Source: an uncultured Pelagibacteraceae bacterium
GTDB taxonomy: Bacteria; Pseudomonadota; Alphaproteobacteria; Pelagibacterales; Pelagibacteraceae
DNA length: 64,000 nt
NCBI GenBank assembly: GCA_902620465.1
Contig: CACNIF010000001.1
Span: 248,001 to 312,000, forward strand
Direction: 5' to 3'
The position numbers and the translations under genes were made by a program. How positions within the stretch are numbered: position 1 is the first letter of the stretch; every line of letters begins with the position of its first letter. The notes beneath the pieces are model-generated. The model saw nothing but the letters and a program-made list of their open reading frames with translations. It was not told where the DNA came from and ran no database searches. Positions 55,892-64,000 of the stretch are shown one piece after another.

Positions 55892-56143
55892 ATGAAAAAC
55901 TCAAAATTTGTAATCGATAGATTCGCCAAGTTAATTGAGCAAGGTATAGTTTCTTCAAAAGATATTACGTCTGAGATACTCTCAATTTTAAAATCCAAAA
56001 GAGATGAATTGGTTTTTAAACTTAAATTGACTAGCAAAGATGAGTTTGAAATTCTTTCTAAAAGAGTAGAAATTTTAGAAAAAAAAATTGAAAAAATTAA
56101 ATTAAAGAAAAATCCTAAATCTAAACGGGCAAAAAAACTTTAA
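55892..56143 (+). CDS. ubiK: UbiK-like accessory factor (BMFP / YqiC family)
   Basis: This 83-aa protein is predicted helical: an amphipathic N-terminal part (FVIDRFAKLIEQG), then a coiled coil (EFEILSKRVEILEKKIEKIK) and a Lys-rich tail. That architecture and 'R..v....L...v..L......L' spacing match the YqiC/BMFP family, renamed UbiK for its role in ubiquinone biosynthesis under oxygen. It forms trimers and binds membrane lipids in enterobacteria. It overlaps the 3' end of the histidine kinase on the other strand by 23 bases. Confidence 0.82.
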   Translation: MKNSKFVIDRFAKLIEQGIVSSKDITSEILSILKSKRDELVFKLKLTSKDEFEILSKRVEILEKKIEKIKLKKNPKSKRAKKL

Positions 56144-57440
56144 CACTTAAACCATTCATTTTAGATTTATCTAATTTAATATTACCTCCATGAGATTTTA
56201 TTATATCTGAAGCTATTGATAATCCTAATCCTACACTAGATTTTGAGTCTGCTCTTCCTTTATTAATTTTATAAAATGGTTTAAACACATTTTCATACTC
56301 AGTTTTTGGAATACCTGGACCATCATCTTCAATTTTAATGAAAAGATTATTGTTACTTTTGTTTAATTCTACATTGACTTTTTTAGCGTATTTTATTGCA
56401 TTATTTAGAAGGTTATTGATACAACGGGTAATTAAATTTTTTCTTCCGTTAAAATAAACTCTTGGCATAAGCTCTAATGAAATATTATCGTTATCATATT
56501 TTGTTATAATTTCATTTATCAGATCTGTTAGATTGAACATTTCATCTTTTTCGGTAAAAGATGAACTAGTAAATTGGAGATATTCATTCAGCATTTTTTC
56601 CATTTCATCAACGTCCTCTGTTAATTTTTTTGAAAGTTCTTTATCTTTTATAAAAGTTATTTGTAATTTCATTCTTGTAAGAGGAGTTCTTAGATCATGG
56701 CTAATTCCTGATAACATTTCAGATCTTTGATTTAGATGTCTTACTATTCTTTTTCTCATTTTATCGAATTCATAACCTGCTCGTCTTATTTCCGATGCAC
56801 CCGATGGTTTAAATTCATCAATATCTTCACCTTTACCAAATTTTTCCGCTGCTCTTGCGAGGTTAGTTATAGGTCTTGTTTGATTTTTCAAAAAAATTAA
56901 AGATATTAAAACCATAATTAAAGCTGGTACGGTTATCCAAAGTGCAAATATTCTTGCTGATGAACTTGTAACTCTATCTCTTGGTACGAGAAATTTGATA
57001 TATCCATCTTTATATTTAATTCTAATATCGATTAACTCTTTATAGTTGATTGTATCAAACCAAAAATTATCTAACTTAAATCTAGATTTGAGCTCACGTC
57101 TTAAAGTACGATCTATTGGACTAAACCATCTATCGGTATAATTAAAATTAAACTTTTCATCTTTAACAAATTCAAAATTTAAGTCTTGATAAATAGAAAA
57201 AAGAGTATTTATTTCATTTTTGTTGTACCTTTCATTTTTATAGAACTCAAGAAGTGTACTTATTTCATTTACTAACGCTCTAGTCATACCCTTAGTTGTT
57301 TTGATCCATAAGCTGTCGAAAAAAACAATTGTTACAACAAGCTGCAACACTAGAACTGGAACCGCTACAATAAGTAGTGCTCTATAAAATAAACTTTTTG
57401 GAAGAATATTTTTGATAATTTTATTTAATCCATAAAACAT
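56121..57440 (-). CDS. envZ: Sensor histidine kinase, EnvZ-like
   Basis: This 439-aa membrane kinase has two helices (about residues 17-38 and 165-186) flanking a periplasmic sensor loop of about 125 residues. A HAMP linker (KNQTRPITNLARAAEKFG) follows. The H-box is MLSGISHDLRTPLTRMKLQI with the phospho-His. ATPase motifs are N-box CINNLLNNAIKYA, G1 EDDGPGIP and G2 GLGLSIASDIIKSHGG. It is the partner of the response regulator directly upstream (20-base overlap). The signal is unknown. SAR11 genomes have few two-component systems, so this is one of a handful. Confidence 0.93.
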   Translation of the reverse strand: MFYGLNKIIKNILPKSLFYRALLIVAVPVLVLQLVVTIVFFDSLWIKTTKGMTRALVNEISTLLEFYKNERYNKNEINTLFSIYQDLNFEFVKDEKFNFNYTDRWFSPIDRTLRRELKSRFKLDNFWFDTINYKELIDIRIKYKDGYIKFLVPRDRVTSSSARIFALWITVPALIMVLISLIFLKNQTRPITNLARAAEKFGKGEDIDEFKPSGASEIRRAGYEFDKMRKRIVRHLNQRSEMLSGISHDLRTPLTRMKLQITFIKDKELSKKLTEDVDEMEKMLNEYLQFTSSSFTEKDEMFNLTDLINEIITKYDNDNISLELMPRVYFNGRKNLITRCINNLLNNAIKYAKKVNVELNKSNNNLFIKIEDDGPGIPKTEYENVFKPFYKINKGRADSKSSVGLGLSIASDIIKSHGGNIKLDKSKMNGLSVKVFLPV

Positions 57441-58098
57441 ACCCAGCTCCTCTCATAGTTTGCAAAAATTTTGGATTTTTTGGGTCATCTTCAATTTTTT
57501 TCCTCAATCTTGTAATAATTACATCTATAGATCTTTCTTTATCTAAATTAATTAGTGTTCCAATATTTTCTCTAGAAAAAATCTTACCTGGATTATTAAT
57601 CATTCTCTCCAAAATAATTTTCTCAGTACTATTAATCTTAAATTCCCTATTATTTTTAAGCACTATAAGTTTATTAAGATCAATTTTTATATTATCAAAT
57701 TCAATTACTCTTTTTTGATTAATCTTTTTTGTCTTATTTAAAATATTTTTTATTCTTAAAATTAATTCTTTAGGTTCAAAAGGTTTAGGTAAATAGTCAT
57801 CAGCTCCTATTTCTAAACCTTCAATTCTGTCACTTGGCTCACCTTTGGCAGTTAATAAAATAATCGGAGTCTCCAATCTTTTTATATTTTCTTGAATAAA
57901 TTCTAATCCACTTTTGCCTGGCATCATTATATCTAATATTATTAAATCAAACTTTATTAATTCTATTTTTTTTTTAGCATCCTCTGCATTTTCTGCTGTA
58001 GATATTAGAAAATTGTTTTCATTTAGATACTTTTTTACTAAAGATCTTATCCCATGGTCATCATCTACAACCAATATATGAGCAATAAAATCATCCAT
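57421..58098 (-). CDS. ompR: OmpR-family response regulator (OmpR / PetR-like)
   Basis: The regulator has 225 residues: a receiver domain with HILVVDDDHGIRSLVKKYL (acid pocket), the phospho-Asp in LIILDIMMPG, the Thr in PIILLTAKG and the Lys in YLPKPFEPKEL. The C-terminal winged helix has a DNA-binding pattern (RSIDVIITRLRKKIEDD; TMRGAGYVLW). The start overlaps the end of the MarR gene by eight bases. In Rhodobacter the PetP (MarR) and PetR (OmpR-type) pair lies near petABC; this pair resembles that arrangement, which is inference. EnvZ downstream is the likely kinase. Confidence 0.93.
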   Translation of the reverse strand: MDDFIAHILVVDDDHGIRSLVKKYLNENNFLISTAENAEDAKKKIELIKFDLIILDIMMPGKSGLEFIQENIKRLETPIILLTAKGEPSDRIEGLEIGADDYLPKPFEPKELILRIKNILNKTKKINQKRVIEFDNIKIDLNKLIVLKNNREFKINSTEKIILERMINNPGKIFSRENIGTLINLDKERSIDVIITRLRKKIEDDPKNPKFLQTMRGAGYVLWIK

Positions 58099-58528
58099 TA
58101 ATAATTTTTTTTAAGACTTTATCAAAATTAATCACCTCTTCAGAACTTGAATTTAAAAGGGCATTATAAATTCTTTTTTTTTGTAGCAAAAATATTTCTT
58201 CAAATATTTTTTTGCCTTTTTCATTAAGATAAACATGTTTAATTCTGGTATCTGTCTCATCTTTTTTAAAAATAATAATCTCAAGTTTTATTAAATCTTT
58301 TAATACTCTATTTAAACTTTGTTTTGTTACTTTTAGTTTTGCAAGTAATTTAGAAATTGAAATACCCTCATACATTGATAGTAAATGTATAACTTTTTGA
58401 TGAGCTAAACCAATTGAGTACTTATCAAGAATTTTTTTTGAGTCCGAAAAGGTTTCTCTATAGCCAACAAATATTTTTTCAATCAAATCTTTCAATTGGT
58501 CATCTTTTAGATATAAAAGTTCTTTCAT
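58091..58528 (-). CDS. MarR-family transcriptional regulator (PetP-like position)
   Basis: This 145-aa winged-helix repressor-type protein has the MarR core: GLAHQKVIHLLSMYEGISISKLLAKLKVTKQSLNRVLKDLIKL (recognition helix region around residues 60-80), then the wing with DTRIKHVYLNEKGKKIFEE. MarR dimers usually bind a palindrome near their own promoter and respond to small ligands; no ligand can be inferred. It heads the marR-ompR-envZ run with overlapping reading frames and is divergent from ilvE across 66 bases holding two overlapping promoters. Confidence 0.88.
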   Translation of the reverse strand: MKELLYLKDDQLKDLIEKIFVGYRETFSDSKKILDKYSIGLAHQKVIHLLSMYEGISISKLLAKLKVTKQSLNRVLKDLIKLEIIIFKKDETDTRIKHVYLNEKGKKIFEEIFLLQKKRIYNALLNSSSEEVINFDKVLKKIING

Positions 58529-58543
58529 TATAGGTAAGTTATA

Positions 58544-58572
58544 TTGACATATTATAGATACAAAGATATTTT
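58544..58572 (+). promoter_or_regulatory. Predicted ilvE promoter (consensus -35)
   Basis: TTGACA (58544-58549) and TATTTT (58567-58572) are separated by 17 bases. Transcription would start about 15 bases before the ilvE ATG at 58595. The -35 is a perfect consensus. The spacer contains the perfect -10 of the opposite (marR) promoter. Confidence 0.68.
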
Positions 58573-58579
58573 TTAATAA
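58551..58579 (-). promoter_or_regulatory. Predicted marR-ompR-envZ promoter
   Basis: On the minus strand a perfect -10, TATAAT (58556-58551), lies 17 bases from TTATTA (58579-58574), a weak -35 with three matches. Transcription would start about 15 bases before the marR ATG at 58528. It overlaps the ilvE promoter almost completely, so the two cannot be occupied together. Confidence 0.5.
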
Positions 58580-58594
58580 ATAAATATTTCATAA

Positions 58595-59476
58595 ATGATA
58601 CCTTACGATAAAAGATCTGGAAAAATATGGTACAATGGTGATTTAGTTGATTGGTCAGAGGTTAAATTACACGTTTTAAGTCATGGTTTGCATTATGCGA
58701 GTTGTGTTTTTGAGGGAGAGCGTGTTTATGATGGTTCAATCTTTAAACTAGAGGAGCACACATCAAGATTATTTTATTCAGCAAAAAGAATGGGTTTTGA
58801 AATTCCTTATACAGAAGATGAAATCAATTCTGCTAGTAAAAAAATAATAGCAACACAAAAGGTTGAAAATGGTTATGTCAGACCAGTTGCTTGGCGAGGA
58901 AGTGAAATGATGGCTATATCTGCCCAGCATACAAAAATTCATGTCGCAATAGCAACTTGGGAGTGGGGATCTTATTTCGATCCAAAGCTTAAAGTAGAAG
59001 GTATAAAATTAAATATATCCAAGTGGCGAAGACCCGCACCAGATACTATACCTTGGGATACAAAAGCATCAGGACTTTATATGATCTGCACTCTTTCAAA
59101 GCATGAAGCTGAAAAACAAGGATATACAGACTCATTGATGTTAGATTATGAGGGAAATGTTGCCGAAGCGACTGGTGCAAATATATTTTTTAAAGATAAA
59201 AATGGAGAGCTACATACTCCAATACCTGACTCATTTTTAGATGGTATTACAAGAAGAACTGTAATTGAGATTGCAAAATCTAAGAATATAAAAGTTCACG
59301 AAAGAAAAATAAATCCAAATGAACTTCCAAATTTTGCAGGATGTTTCTTAACTGGTACAGCTGCAGAGGTAACCCCAGTATCTTGCATCGCTGAAAACCA
59401 ATACAAAGTTTGTGATATGATAATTAATCTTAATGAGAGCTATCAAACTTTAGTAAAGAAGAAAAAAGCAGCCTAA
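58595..59476 (+). CDS. ilvE: Branched-chain amino acid aminotransferase
   Basis: IlvE is a fold-type IV PLP enzyme for the last step of Leu, Ile and Val synthesis. It has 293 residues. HVLSHGLHYASCVFEGER is the N-terminal active-site segment; WDTKASGLYMICTLSKHEA holds the PLP lysine region; SLMLDYEGNVAEATGANIFF is the class IV signature; GCFLTGTAAEVTPV binds the phosphate. Its promoter is well formed. The stop overlaps convergent pgsA in a CTAA. A D-amino acid or ADC-lyase role is less likely given the motifs. Confidence 0.92.
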   Translation: MIPYDKRSGKIWYNGDLVDWSEVKLHVLSHGLHYASCVFEGERVYDGSIFKLEEHTSRLFYSAKRMGFEIPYTEDEINSASKKIIATQKVENGYVRPVAWRGSEMMAISAQHTKIHVAIATWEWGSYFDPKLKVEGIKLNISKWRRPAPDTIPWDTKASGLYMICTLSKHEAEKQGYTDSLMLDYEGNVAEATGANIFFKDKNGELHTPIPDSFLDGITRRTVIEIAKSKNIKVHERKINPNELPNFAGCFLTGTAAEVTPVSCIAENQYKVCDMIINLNESYQTLVKKKKAA

Positions 59477-60057
59477 TCCTTATTATCCTCTGAAATTGCA
59501 TGATCAATTCCTTTCCGCATATATTCATACCCAGTAAAAAGTGTTAAAGCTGCGGAGAGCCATAACAAAACAATTCCGATTGTTTGAGCATTATAGTCTT
59601 GAAAATTTATAATTTTATTTCCAGTATCTCCTGACAGTAAAAGAGCAATCGAAACCATTTGTAAGACAGTTTTCAATTTAGCTAGATTTGAAACAGGAAG
59701 TTTAATTTTACCTTTAGCTAAAAATTCTCTTAGACCAGATACTAATATTTCACGTGTTAGAATTATTATAGCAGCAATAACTTCATAATTTCGAATAGTA
59801 CCGTCCATTACTAAAAGAATAAGAGCTGCAGCAACAATTATTTTGTCCGCAATCGGATCTAGTAATTCACCTAGTTTAGACTCCTCTCCAAGCAATCTGG
59901 CCAACATACCATCTAAAAAATCAGTAAATGATGCGACTAAAAAAAGAATTAATGCAGTAAAGTCACCATAAAAACCAGGCAGATAAAATGCTAAAACAAA
60001 AAACGGAACAATCAAAATTCTTCCAATGGTTAATATATTTGGTATTTTTTTAAGCAT
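59473..60057 (-). CDS. pgsA: CDP-diacylglycerol-glycerol-3-phosphate 3-phosphatidyltransferase
   Basis: PgsA makes phosphatidylglycerophosphate for phosphatidylglycerol and cardiolipin. It has 194 residues and about five helices. The CDP-alcohol phosphotransferase motif D-G-x2-A-R-x8-G-x3-D-x3-D is present in FLDGMLARLLGEESKLGELLDPIADK. The N-terminus PNILTIGRILIVPFFV is the PgsA signature. It follows uvrC by eight bases, the usual uvrC-pgsA pairing in alphaproteobacteria. Confidence 0.96.
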   Translation of the reverse strand: MLKKIPNILTIGRILIVPFFVLAFYLPGFYGDFTALILFLVASFTDFLDGMLARLLGEESKLGELLDPIADKIIVAAALILLVMDGTIRNYEVIAAIIILTREILVSGLREFLAKGKIKLPVSNLAKLKTVLQMVSIALLLSGDTGNKIINFQDYNAQTIGIVLLWLSAALTLFTGYEYMRKGIDHAISEDNKD

Positions 60058-60065
60058 TTTTAGTT

Positions 60066-61901
60066 TTATTCATGAAAAAAGTTATATATCTTTTTTGCGA
60101 CTTTTTCTTCTACACCATCAACAGATTTAATTTCATCAAGACTGGCGGATTCCACTGCTCGAGCAGATCCAAAATGATTTAATAAAGCCCTTTTTCTTAT
60201 AGATCCTATACCATCAATTTGATCTAGTAAGGACTTACTAATTCCTCTTTTTCTTTTAGCCCTATGTGCACTTATCGCAAAACGATGAGACTCATCTCTA
60301 ATCCTTTGAAGAAAGAAAAGGGTAGGATCATTTTTTGCAAATTTATATTCTTTACCATTATGAAAAAATGTCTCGTTTCCACTATTTCTAAATTTCCCCT
60401 TAGCAATTGCAATGATTGGGATTTCATGAAGACCTAATTCATTTAAACTTTCTCTTGCAACTGAATATTGGCCTTTTCCACCATCAACTATAACTAAGTC
60501 AGGAAATGAGAGATAATTATCCTTTTCTTGAATTGCTCTTTTAAATCTCCTGTTCAATACCTCTCGCATCATTCCATAATCGTCTTGCTCATTTTTTTTC
60601 ATTTTGATATTAAATTTTCGGTATCTTTTTTTAACAAAACCCTCTTCACCGAATGCTATCAAAGCTCCAACACTATTTGTTCCTTGAATATGACTATTAT
60701 CATAAACCTCTACTAAATTTATATTGGTCTCAAGATTAAACTTACTCGCGACTGAATCAAATAATTCCCTATTATTTTGACTTTCATAAAGTTTTCGATT
60801 TAAACTTTCTTTTGCATTTTTAATTGCTAGATTAATGACTTTTAATTTTGATCCTTTTTTTGCGACAGATAAATTGACTTGTTTTCCCTCTTTTCTCGAA
60901 AGTGTTTTTTCTATCAAATTTTTTTCTTTTATTTCCTCAGAAATTATTATCGATGAAGGCACGCTTTTATTTTCATAAAATTGCGAAATAAAAGAATTGA
61001 GTATATTGCTAAGACTTTCATCTGGATCATGTTTTGGAAAAAATGCTTGGTTACCCCAATTTTGTTTTGAACGATAAAAAAAAACTTGAATACAAGTTTT
61101 TCCTGATTCTTTGTAACCTGCGATTACATCTGCTTCAATTAAATTTGCCTCATTAATTCTTTGAGAAGATTGAATAATATTTAAAGATTTAATTCTATCT
61201 CTTAAAATCACAGCTTTCTCAAAATCTAAATCTTCACTAGCCTTTTCCATTTGATCTGAGAGACTTTTTTGAATTTTTCTCGATTTTCCAGAAACAAATT
61301 CTATCGCATCTTCAACAGTCTTCTTATATTCTTCTTTTTCGATATAGCCAACGCAAGGTCCAGAACACCTTTTAATTTGATACAAAATACATGTTCTTTC
61401 ACGATTTTTGAAAACAGTGTCATCACACACCCTTAAATGAAAAATCTTTTGTATCATTTTTATAGTCCAATTTGCTGAACCTGCAGATGCGAAAGGACCA
61501 AAATAAAAACCTTCTTTAGTCTTTTTTCCTCTGTGTCTCTTTATTTGAGGCCACATGTCCTTATTACCAATAAAGATAAAAGGAAAAGATTTATCATCTC
61601 TTAAAAGAATATTAAATTTTGGTTTGTGCTTCTTAATTAAATTGGCCTCCAGTAATAAAGCCTCACTTTCATTTGAAGTAGTAGTAATCTCAAGGTTTTT
61701 CGTTTGAGACAACATTCTCTCAGTTCTAATAATATGATTTTTTTCTGCTATATAACTTTTAAGTCTGTTAGGTAAATTTTTTGCTTTGCCAACATAAAGA
61801 ATTTCCCCTTTTTCATTTAACATGCGATAAACACCAGGTAGTTTAGGTATTAAAGGCAGTTCTTTTTTAATTACTTCTTTTCCAATTTCAGAACTTATCA
61901 T
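60066..61901 (-). CDS. uvrC: Excinuclease ABC subunit C
   Basis: UvrC makes the dual incisions of nucleotide excision repair. It has 611 residues. The N-terminal GIY-YIG nuclease is [23 protein letters not shown] (Tyr, Arg and Glu further on); a UVR domain [15 protein letters not shown] binds UvrB; the RNase H-like nuclease has [20 protein letters not shown] and VIVDGGKGQ; two C-terminal HhH motifs end the protein. The ATG at 61901 overlaps folB by 14 bases; a TTG at 61931 would overlap more. Confidence 0.95.
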   Translation of the reverse strand: MISSEIGKEVIKKELPLIPKLPGVYRMLNEKGEILYVGKAKNLPNRLKSYIAEKNHIIRTERMLSQTKNLEITTTSNESEALLLEANLIKKHKPKFNILLRDDKSFPFIFIGNKDMWPQIKRHRGKKTKEGFYFGPFASAGSANWTIKMIQKIFHLRVCDDTVFKNRERTCILYQIKRCSGPCVGYIEKEEYKKTVEDAIEFVSGKSRKIQKSLSDQMEKASEDLDFEKAVILRDRIKSLNIIQSSQRINEANLIEADVIAGYKESGKTCIQVFFYRSKQNWGNQAFFPKHDPDESLSNILNSFISQFYENKSVPSSIIISEEIKEKNLIEKTLSRKEGKQVNLSVAKKGSKLKVINLAIKNAKESLNRKLYESQNNRELFDSVASKFNLETNINLVEVYDNSHIQGTNSVGALIAFGEEGFVKKRYRKFNIKMKKNEQDDYGMMREVLNRRFKRAIQEKDNYLSFPDLVIVDGGKGQYSVARESLNELGLHEIPIIAIAKGKFRNSGNETFFHNGKEYKFAKNDPTLFFLQRIRDESHRFAISAHRAKRKRGISKSLLDQIDGIGSIRKRALLNHFGSARAVESASLDEIKSVDGVEEKVAKKIYNFFHE

Positions 61902-62313
61902 GACTTCTCTTTTTGGTAATTTGAATACCAACAGATGAACACTGTTTTAAGATTTCTAATTTTTCAATTTTAAGCATTATTTTAGCAATCCTTTTGTCTT
62001 TAAATAACTCATCGAACACGGCCTCTGCTAAAGTTTCTAAAAAGTTATAATGTTTTTTTTTAACTAGTTTTGTTACTAATTTGACAATTGTACTGTAATT
62101 AACAATAGATTTAATATCTTTATCATTTGAAGGTTTTTTATCTTGATAGTCAATTTCTAAACTAAATTTTACTTTCTGAGGTTTTTCTTTTTCAAAATCA
62201 TAGTATCCGAGTTTTAGATCCAAAATTAATTCATTAATAAGAATTTTTTTCTCGTAGTTAAATAAGCTTTTGGATTTATCAATCTTAACAATTTTAAGGT
62301 TACTTTTTTTCAC
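61888..62313 (-). CDS. folB: Dihydroneopterin aldolase-like protein
   Basis: FolB cleaves dihydroneopterin in folate synthesis. The family core is [30 protein letters not shown] ('l.l...iG...wE...Q.v..dl.i'), then [39 protein letters not shown], and a C-terminal [10 protein letters not shown] propose the GTG at 62313 (141 residues), because its bases overlap the upstream TGA (GTGA) and the next residues are Lys-Lys-Ser-Asn-Leu; a TTG at 62346 would give 152. It sits between a pteridine-reductase-like SDR and uvrC. Dihydroneopterin triphosphate epimerase is a close alternative. Confidence 0.78.
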   Translation of the reverse strand: MKKSNLKIVKIDKSKSLFNYEKKILINELILDLKLGYYDFEKEKPQKVKFSLEIDYQDKKPSNDKDIKSIVNYSTIVKLVTKLVKKKHYNFLETLAEAVFDELFKDKRIAKIMLKIEKLEILKQCSSVGIQITKKRSHDKF

Positions 62314-63065
62314 TCTTTCCCTCTCATTATATCTGGTGTCTGCCAATTTAAGCTTTGACCACTATCAATAGCTAAAATTTGCCCTGTAATAGAGCTGTTT
62401 TTTATAAAAAAGTCAACTGCATCACATATCTCTTTTACATTAACTTGTTTTTTTAGTGGTGTTGCTAAATATTGATTCTTAAAGTGTTTTTCAGATTGTC
62501 TTTTATTTTTAATTGTTGGACCTGGAGCTATTCCATTAACTCTGATTTTTGGTGATAGGCTCATAGCGCTAGTTTTGGTTAAAGTATATAAGCCAGTTTT
62601 ACTTATTGTGTACGAAAAAAAGAAAGGAGTTAGTTTAAAAACTCTTTGATCAATTATATTAATTATATTGTTATTTTTTCCCTTAATATTTTTTGAAAAT
62701 TCTTTTGATAAAAGAGCAGGAGCTTTAAGATTAGTTGAAATGTGATTTCCCCAACTTTTTGCACTAAAGTTTTCTAATTTATCATTTTCGAATAAGGAAG
62801 CGTTATTAATTAAACAATCAAAATATTTTAACTTTGACTTAGCAAATTTTATAATTTTTATAACATCTTTTTCTTTACTAAGATCTCCTTTTACCAAATA
62901 AATTTTTGAACCAAAATTCTCTAGTTTCTTTTTTAAATTTTCAGCTTTTATTTTTGATTTATTATAATGAATAATAATTTGTTTATTTGGTCCTGATAAT
63001 TTCTCAGCGATCGCAGCACCTATTCTAGTTGCTCCACCAGTAATTATTATCCTCTGTGCTTCCAT
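62310..63065 (-). CDS. Short-chain dehydrogenase, pteridine reductase / FolM-like
   Basis: This 251-aa classical SDR has the cofactor motif [12 protein letters not shown] (residues 10-21), NNASLF, and [13 protein letters not shown] with the catalytic Tyr and Lys. The usual catalytic Ser region reads [19 protein letters not shown], a pattern I associate with pteridine and dihydromonapterin reductases (FolM, PTR1) rather than with FabG. folB directly downstream supports a pterin role. It would use NADPH to keep pterins reduced. Substrate is inferred. It overlaps uvrB by 19 bases. Confidence 0.75.
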   Translation of the reverse strand: MEAQRIIITGGATRIGAAIAEKLSGPNKQIIIHYNKSKIKAENLKKKLENFGSKIYLVKGDLSKEKDVIKIIKFAKSKLKYFDCLINNASLFENDKLENFSAKSWGNHISTNLKAPALLSKEFSKNIKGKNNNIINIIDQRVFKLTPFFFSYTISKTGLYTLTKTSAMSLSPKIRVNGIAPGPTIKNKRQSEKHFKNQYLATPLKKQVNVKEICDAVDFFIKNSSITGQILAIDSGQSLNWQTPDIMRGKE

Positions 63066-64000
63066 TTCTTATCTTTTTTTTTGGTAACCTTAGTTCCTGG
63101 CATTCCCATTGTCGATCTACCTTTTGGATAAAGTTTATTTTTTACATCATATTGTCTTATTTTTGGATTTAATGTGATCTCTAACTCTGTGCTTTCCAAT
63201 TTTCTAATCTCGTCTCTAATTTTAGCTGCCTCTTCAAATTCTAGATTTGATGCTGCTTCCTTCATTTTTTTATCTAATGCTTTCAAGTGTTTCTTAAGAT
63301 TTCCTCCTACATTTGAACCTTCACTAATTTTAACATAGTCTTTTTCGTAAACACTTTCCAAAATATCGTTTATTTCTTTTTTTACAGTTTTTGCATCAAT
63401 TTTATGTTTTTTGTTATAATCTAATTGAATTTTTCTTCTTCTTTCAGTTTCCTTAATTGCTTTTTTTATACTTTTAGTTTCTTTATCTGCATAAAGAATT
63501 ACTTTGCCATCAACATTTCTTGCAGCTCTACCAATAGTTTGAATTAATGAAGTTTCTGATCTTAGAAAACCTTCTTTATCTGCATCTAAAATTCCAACTA
63601 GTGCACATTCAGGAATATCTAAACCCTCTCTTAATAAGTTGATTCCTACAAGAACATCGAATACGCCCATTCTTAGATCTCTCATAATTTCTATTCTTTC
63701 AAGTGTATCAATATCTGAATGAAGATATCTTACTTTTACTCCGTTTTCGTGAAGATACTCCGTTAAATCTTCAGCCATTTTTTTTGTAAGAGTTGTTACT
63801 AAAACTCTGTGATTATTTTCAATTACTTTTTTGCACTCATGCATTAAATCATCAACTTGGTTTTTAGCAGGCCTTATTTCTACGGGGGGATCAATTAAAC
63901 CTGTTGGTCTGATGACTTGGTCGATAAATTTACCTTTCGTTTGCTCTAATTCCCAAGGCCCTGGTGTAGCAGAAACAAATACTGTTTGAGTTCTCATTAA
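63047..64000 (-). CDS. uvrB: Excinuclease ABC subunit B, C-terminal part (5' end outside the window)
   Basis: UvrB is the helicase-like damage-verification subunit. The frame is open to the right edge; about 318 C-terminal residues of some 670 to 700 are present. Visible motifs are [30 protein letters not shown], the helicase motifs V and VI ([16 protein letters not shown] and [12 protein letters not shown]), and the C-terminal UVR domain ([18 protein letters not shown]) that binds UvrC. It begins the visible uvrB-SDR-folB-uvrC-pgsA run on the minus strand. Confidence 0.96.
   Translation of the reverse strand, partial: LMRTQTVFVSATPGPWELEQTKGKFIDQVIRPTGLIDPPVEIRPAKNQVDDLMHECKKVIENNHRVLVTTLTKKMAEDLTEYLHENGVKVRYLHSDIDTLERIEIMRDLRMGVFDVLVGINLLREGLDIPECALVGILDADKEGFLRSETSLIQTIGRAARNVDGKVILYADKETKSIKKAIKETERRRKIQLDYNKKHKIDAKTVKKEINDILESVYEKDYVKISEGSNVGGNLKKHLKALDKKMKEAASNLEFEEAAKIRDEIRKLESTELEITLNPKIRQYDVKNKLYPKGRSTMGMPGTKVTKKKDKKWKHRG

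Overview
The window is a gene-dense, very AT-rich piece of a streamlined alphaproteobacterial chromosome. It most likely comes from the SAR11 clade (Pelagibacterales, Candidatus Pelagibacter-like). The inference rests on lysine- and isoleucine-rich proteins, almost no intergenic DNA, genes that mostly abut or overlap, shortened versions of several housekeeping proteins (Pgi, Smc), alphaproteobacterial gene neighbourhoods (cox cluster, petABC, lgt-midA-pgeF, atpI-B-E-F'-F, CcrM), and a proteorhodopsin-type retinal pathway (crtI, crtB, crtY, blh). I see no insertion sequence, prophage, CRISPR array, integrase or attachment site. No stretch longer than about 110 bases lacks a gene once pgeF is extended to its full length.

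Layout. 1-5248 (+): ribF (5' partial), ileS, lspA, a BamF-like lipoprotein and a short pgi. 5240-7059 (-): purD and rsmD; then a small DUF2093 gene (+). 7280-12916 (-): ubiA and the lipid A/Kdo genes msbA, waaA, lpxK and lpxL. 12968-13372 (+): a DUF2721 membrane protein. 13369-16319 (-): a haloacid dehalogenase, DoxX, pirin and a quinone oxidoreductase. 16337-24448 (+): rsmE, then the aa3 cytochrome c oxidase cluster coxB-coxA-ctaB-(41-aa membrane protein)-ctaG-coxC-SURF1, then thrC and a peroxiredoxin, ending at a hairpin. 24474-36969 (-), read from high to low coordinate: dciA, a DsbA-like protein, smc, the F0 ATP synthase genes atpI-B-E-F'-F, crtI-crtB-crtY-blh, ispH, thrB and rnhA. 36970-39095 (+): mutY and a flavin hydroxylase. 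39092-41559 (-): a family-4-like uracil-DNA glycosylase, rnhB and ccrM. 41571-45490 (+): a TPR protein, ispE, tRNA-Gln and cca. 45487-47270 (-): trmL, hemF and greA. 47363-49922 (+): petABC (cytochrome bc1). 49899-55842 (-): lgt, midA, pgeF, prs, rplY, pth and ychF. 55892-56143 (+): ubiK. 56121-58528 (-): a MarR/OmpR/EnvZ regulatory operon, with ilvE divergent from it. 59473-64000 (-): uvrB (5' partial), a pteridine-reductase-like SDR, folB, uvrC and pgsA.

How the genes work together. Much of the window is energy conversion: cytochrome bc1 (petABC) feeds cytochrome c to the aa3 oxidase (cox cluster), ubiA and ubiK serve ubiquinone synthesis, hemF and ctaB serve heme supply, and the F0 genes use the resulting proton gradient. 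The retinal pathway for a light-driven proton pump lies directly downstream of the F0 genes on the same strand. ispH and ispE supply isoprenoid precursors. The rest is envelope assembly, translation quality control, nucleotide synthesis and DNA repair.

The content is mostly core genome, and I did not find an obviously new multi-gene system. The observations most worth a second look are: a predicted ccrM promoter with GANTC methylation sites built into its core; a short Smc with no recognisable hinge; the contiguous F0-retinal gene block; mutually overlapping divergent promoters between the MarR regulator and ilvE; a pgeF gene with no ATG, GTG or TTG start; and extreme end-to-end compaction, with four-base palindromes that act as stop codons on both strands.
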